Assembly (NCBI GenBank): GCA_036897525.1
Contig: JAYMTJ010000021.1
Span: 1 to 64,000, forward strand
Origin: Pelargonium x hortorum
Lineage: Eukaryota > Streptophyta > Magnoliopsida > Geraniales > Geraniaceae
Direction of reading: 5' to 3'
Length of the DNA stretch: 64,000 nucleotides
A program made the translations under genes and the position numbers. Positions 59,864 through 64,000 of the stretch are shown here, one piece after another; position 1 is the first letter of the stretch, and each line of letters opens with the position of its first letter. Under the pieces are notes generated by a model that saw only the letters and a list, made by a program, of their open reading frames with translations, did not search any database and was not told where the DNA came from.

Positions 59864-59945
59864 ATAAGTTTTATCTAGTTAGAGCCGCGGTAATGCCAAA
59901 TTTTAATAAAAGGAAAGATACATATGCATTAAAAGCTCGCTTCTA
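59864..59945 (+). other. weak small-subunit-rRNA-like patch
   Basis: AGCCGCGGTAAT, the most conserved word of small-subunit rRNA (the 530 loop), is present at 59883-59893. After a 31-base gap comes GCATTAAAAGCTCGC, similar to the next conserved word in eukaryotic 18S rRNA (GCAGTTAAAAAGCTCG, also 31 bases after GGTAAT). The bases between do not align well. It could be a very decayed rRNA fragment or a coincidence. Confidence 0.2.
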
Positions 59946-61909
59946 AAATATATATGCCACAGAATCCCCTTATATTATAGACCGACCCGCGACACGAGAA
60001 CTTATCCTCAAAAAGACCGATAACACCTATATAAATATAAAGCTCTCATTCAAATAAGTATCACTTGAGTAAATTATCTGTATTGCATTTGATCCCCTTT
60101 ATTATAGGGTCAACCTTCCCCTACTTTTAAGGTTCTCTCGGATAGCTGCTATTCAGAATTCTCCTAGTACTTTCTTTATACTTGTAGAATACCCTGATAA
60201 TATGATAATGTTTTCCTTAAATTATTCGTTCGTATACTAATAGAAAAAGCCTTAACAAATTATTTAAAAGAAATGCATTCGGTTTTTAAGATTCGTAAGA
60301 AGGCTTATATATTTCCATAGCTTCAATCAGCGATTTCAAAACCACGGAGTTTGGGCAATAACAAAGATTATATACTTTCAAACTTCTTTTTGTAGAGTGC
60401 TCATAAGTAAGCCTTTAACGAACAACTTTATAATACAAAGGATGAGGCTTTATAAGTACTGTCCAAGAAGTATAAAAGAACTCAGAGACCTTTAAAAATA
60501 CAAGTATTGCAAAACTTAGGTATTCTAGCCAGGCCCTCTATTATGTGGATATTCAAAGATGCAAAAGGGTGGGGGTACTCCTTACGAAATTGCTAAGCAT
60601 AAGCCTAAGTGTTGTTTTATAGTTGCTAGACAGGAAAGGTCCCCTTCAGTAAGAGCCTTACAACAGGGTTATAGTATATTTTAATTCCTGAACAGAAAGT
60701 ACACAAATAAAAGGGATTTGTGGGTTAGCAATTCCGGCACTTACCAGGCATAAAACTATTCCAGAACCGCTTTTTCCTGGCGACTGGCGGACAGTACACA
60801 AATTGCAATTATTAGGCATAAGTTATTTCACACTAAAGTTAGTCAGTAGTACCCCTTTTGTTAACTCGTTGGTCGCCTTTAATGATAAGAGATGTAGATT
60901 TCACGGAAGTTTATATTATATAAGGAGCCCCCTCTGAGACCCCACATAACAGATAAATAATAGCCGTAGAAACATAGGGTTTTCTAAAACAAAAATTTAA
61001 CTGCTTTTGGATAAAAAGAAAAAGGGATTCTCAGTTATAATAAAAAGATAAAAAATATATAAGTTACTTTATTCAGCTATCTAACTATAACACTAGCTTG
61101 GCTTAATGATGAAAATGTCTCCTTATATTTTCTAATAAAGTTTGAGCGCCTCCGCAGAAGGGTATTTCGGAGTCTCTATTAAAATTGAATTTGCCCCAGT
61201 TTAAACTGAAGTAAAGTTGTAAATAGGCGCCTCTTAGTATACTATATTCAATTACTAATTTCAAGAGTAAAGAGTCAAAAATATTTCTTTATCTAAACGA
61301 TTCAAAAACCTTCTTTCATTTTTATGCTGAGTTGTGCACTAAATTTTAGTACAGGGAATAGCATAGCCTTTTATCCTATATAGAATTAGAAGGGTTCCGC
61401 GGGGCTTTTAGCCTCAAGAATATCCTACAAATAACTTTGCCCCGGCCGAGGCCTATACTTTTTAAATGCAATAACACAATGGAAAAGTCCGTGAAAAGGG
61501 GGCTCAACACCAATATCTAATATCTTGCAGAATTCATAACGGCATACTTAGAGAACTTGAAAGCACTTTTTCTTTTTCTATAGAATGTATAGGTAGAGAG
61601 CTTATAGCGATCCAAGGGCATTCATAATCAGAGTGGCTTGATAACAGAGATACCTTATAACCTAACTCTAAAAATGACTCGTGGAAACAGATAAAGATAT
61701 AGAAAAGTGAAGGACATACCTTTCTTGTAAACTAAATGTAGAGCTAATTGGTATTTTCTTGTAAGAGCTTACCTTACCCTGAACTTTACCCAGAACTCTA
61801 GACTCTATGGGTATTCTCTGAGAATTCCTAGTTCTAATAGATTGTTTGCAAGCTTGTCTTGTAGCTCTTAGTTCTTGTCATGAGGGAAAGAAAGGTGTTT
61901 TGGTTCTTG
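59946..61909. other. non-coding, nothing recognised
   Basis: AT-rich background with two small GC-rich words near 61397 and 61440. No gene or RNA gene recognised. Confidence 0.45.
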
Positions 61910-61988
61910 CAAGGACTCTCAAAATCTGGGATTGAACCTCTATCTGCTAACTTAATCATGGGAGCTCTATCCGCACCGCAGGTCTAGC
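61910..61988 (-). pseudogene. tRNA-like remnant
   Basis: On the minus strand GCGGATAGAGC (D-arm-like) is followed by CCCATGATTAAG, which could hold a CAT anticodon, and AGATAGAGGTTCAATCCC, a good T-loop. Anticodon and T-stems do not close. It may be a relic of a tRNA-Met or tRNA-Ile type gene, but the identity is uncertain. Confidence 0.27.
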
Positions 61989-64000
61989 TGAATCACATAA
62001 ACTGATTATCTTCGTCCCAAGGTAAAGTCAATTTGAAATCCTGAGCTTATAGGAGCAGCCAACGGAGTAGATTCTATTGTTCGAGAGTACATTACATTCC
62101 TAAGAGTTCTACTTTACTCGAGTTTAGGGAATTCATCAATTATAAGAATAGCCTATCTAATATTCAGGAGTGTGTTCTAATCTGATCTAGTCTAATAATA
62201 GATAACATAAACGGATTATATTGGTCGTCTTGTGTATTCTTACTTAAATAATTCTAAGAAGGAACACATAAGGATAACAGTCTCTGTAATAGAATGTACT
62301 TAGGAACCTAAATCTCCCACTCTCTTGCTAGTAAGATCCTATATAAATATAACAAGAAAAGCTAAAGGAATTTGCCTTGAAGTTAAAGAGTTTTTTTGAT
62401 GTTATGCTTGTTTTACTTGCTTCTCGTGTGCTTAGTTATTAAAGAAAGGTATCCCCGTTATACTATACCTTGTAGAGCTCGCACCCTTGCTTTACTTTAT
62501 AATGCCTTTGGAAACCCCTTCCTTACTATGCTCTGGTTAAGCCTTTCTTAATTAAGTAAAGAAGTTAAGCAAATATTACAGTACAGGTTTGTACTTACTT
62601 GTTAGGAGCTCGTACGTATTATATACGCCTTTAGGGTTCTCTTTAGTACATATTTGGTAGTCAGTACACTATTTAAGACACTATTAGACAGTAACTCCAA
62701 AGCAACAGAGTACATAATCCATAGAATACAGTAGTTCTGCATAACACTTCTAAGACTCTAAAATCTATCTATTAATCTCCTTATCAGAAGGGATTCTCAG
62801 TTTATTTGCTTTAATCAGACCTTTGCCCTAGTTAACACATCTACTCGAGAAATAGGTTCTTAACAGCCTAATAGTACCGTACCATAACAAAATATTCCTT
62901 CCCTTATCTGCAGTTTAGACACTCTGTTATACTCCTATTAAATCATAGAAAGCCTGGGAACCCTATTTACTATAAAGATCAAGTTTATCGAATTCTCTTT
63001 ATATTTCTCGAGATCCTAAGAAGCAGAACAGGACATAAATGAAGCAAATCCCCTTTGTACTGGCTTACAACTAGAAAGAAGGAATAACAAAGGCTACTAA
63101 TTCTATTGGATGCCTTTACAAAATACCAGGAAACAGAGCCAGCCCGTTAAACATCCCTAGCTAATGAATTGACTCCTTTACTGGGAATTCATTTGCTTTA
63201 GCCCGACTTTCTTCCTAAGATTTTCAAGAACTTCTATATAAATCCAGCAAAGATTCAGAACCCTAAATTTCTTCCTTTTTAGTACCAGTCTTGTAAGGTT
63301 TTACCAACCCATAAACTTCCCTTCTTATTAATAGCCGGGGAACCTTTCACTAGTTCAGAAATGTTTAATCTTAATGCCTTAGGAATACCAGGATCTACTC
63401 CCTAACTCAGAAAAGTTACCCTTACAACTGAAACGGCCCTTTCTTTATTAAGAAATTCGGATTCCGTCAAAGCTTGAAAGGAGAAATCCCTGCACCAACA
63501 ATAAGGACAAACTAAAGAAATACCCGGTTCTATACTATACCAGAACTTTTCTCTGTACTTTACCAAAACTAATTACACTTACAATAATTCCACTTACAAA
63601 TTCATTATAGTTTTTTAGGATTCCCTGAAACGGAGCTGGGCATGAAAGTATAGTCTCTTTTGTAAACCTTCGCCGTGATTAAATAGACCGGAATTCTTCA
63701 ATTTCTAAAGGAATACCTGAAGAGTGTATAAGCCAACCCTATACTTGACAGACCTAAAAGCATAGCTATTTGTTAATAAGCTTTGCTAATGAAGTAACTC
63801 TTTTAAGGGAAATACTAGGAATATGCAGAAACTCTAAGGTAAAGGGATTCCTTTGAGTAAGATAGAAACCTGATTCTTTGTTGGAGGAAAGGTGTCTTAG
63901 ATTAGACTTTTTTTGTATTCCAGTATTCTTAATCTTATTCCTGATAGTAAGTAAACTCAATTAAATATAGGAATTGTAGCTCTTAATGTTTTTGTATTGT
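61989..64000. other. non-coding, C-rich from about 62300
   Basis: No gene recognised. From about 62300 to 63700 the plus strand is C-rich and G-poor, like 4300-9900 and 32100-33720. A block near 63070 (ACTAGAAAGAAGGAATAACA) loosely resembles blocks in the 4300-9900 field. The 64-codon minus-strand frame at 63766-63960 is not recognisable. Confidence 0.45.

Noticed and set aside
1-64000. CRISPR arrays, toxin or defence islands, LTR or other virus-derived elements, insertion sequences.
   Set aside because: No regularly spaced direct repeats, recognisable enzymes, long terminal repeats or terminal inverted repeats were seen.

Overview
The window looks like a gene-poor stretch of a flowering-plant mitochondrial genome. 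In 64 kb only two protein genes can be recognised, both complex I subunits and about 230 bases apart. They are nad3 (42976-43328) and the joined exons 2-5 of nad1 (43532-44122). Between them lies the 3' half of the trans-spliced group II intron 1 of nad1, with a readable domain V and domain VI. Protein details such as [17 protein letters not shown] and [11 protein letters not shown] point to an angiosperm, and the trans-spliced intron half points to a land-plant mitochondrion. I cannot name the species. By eye the window is AT-rich, roughly 35% G+C, which is low for an angiosperm mitochondrion.

The two genes are the main result. The nad1 segment is 591 bases, exactly the summed length I recall for exons 2, 3, 4 and 5 (82+192+59+258), so three introns are absent, including the one that normally carries matR. 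Both genes also carry T at positions where most angiosperms encode C and edit the RNA. Loss of introns together with loss of edit sites is the expected mark of gene conversion by a spliced, edited cDNA (retroprocessing). Exon 1 of nad1 is not in the window, so trans-splicing is still needed. As given, nad3 has a one-base shortfall in a T run near its 3' end. This puts a stop before the conserved last 16 residues, which survive intact in the next frame.

Layout: 1-4300 is AT-rich non-coding sequence with a small local repeat cluster at 500-800. 4300-9900 is a C-rich, G-poor stretch full of short, very diverged copies of itself. 9900-42480 is non-coding with scattered tRNA-like remnants, an inverted pair of about 90 bp (16.6 and 23.2 kb), an inverted pair of about 84 bp (33.2 and 34.4 kb, with a third relative at 51.0 kb), a 25-bp tandem and a 51-bp tandem. 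42480-44650 is the gene island, visibly richer in G+C, with two tRNA remnants, nad3 and nad1. 44650-64000 is again non-coding with tRNA-like remnants, a run of 12 G and a weak small-subunit-rRNA-like patch.

The tRNA-like pieces match tRNA consensus in sequence, but their stems no longer pair, so I read them as pseudogenes. I saw no CRISPR array, defence system, intact mobile element, complete rRNA or convincing novel gene system. The most interesting content is the retroprocessed nad1/nad3 pair and the web of diverged short repeats that makes up much of the rest.
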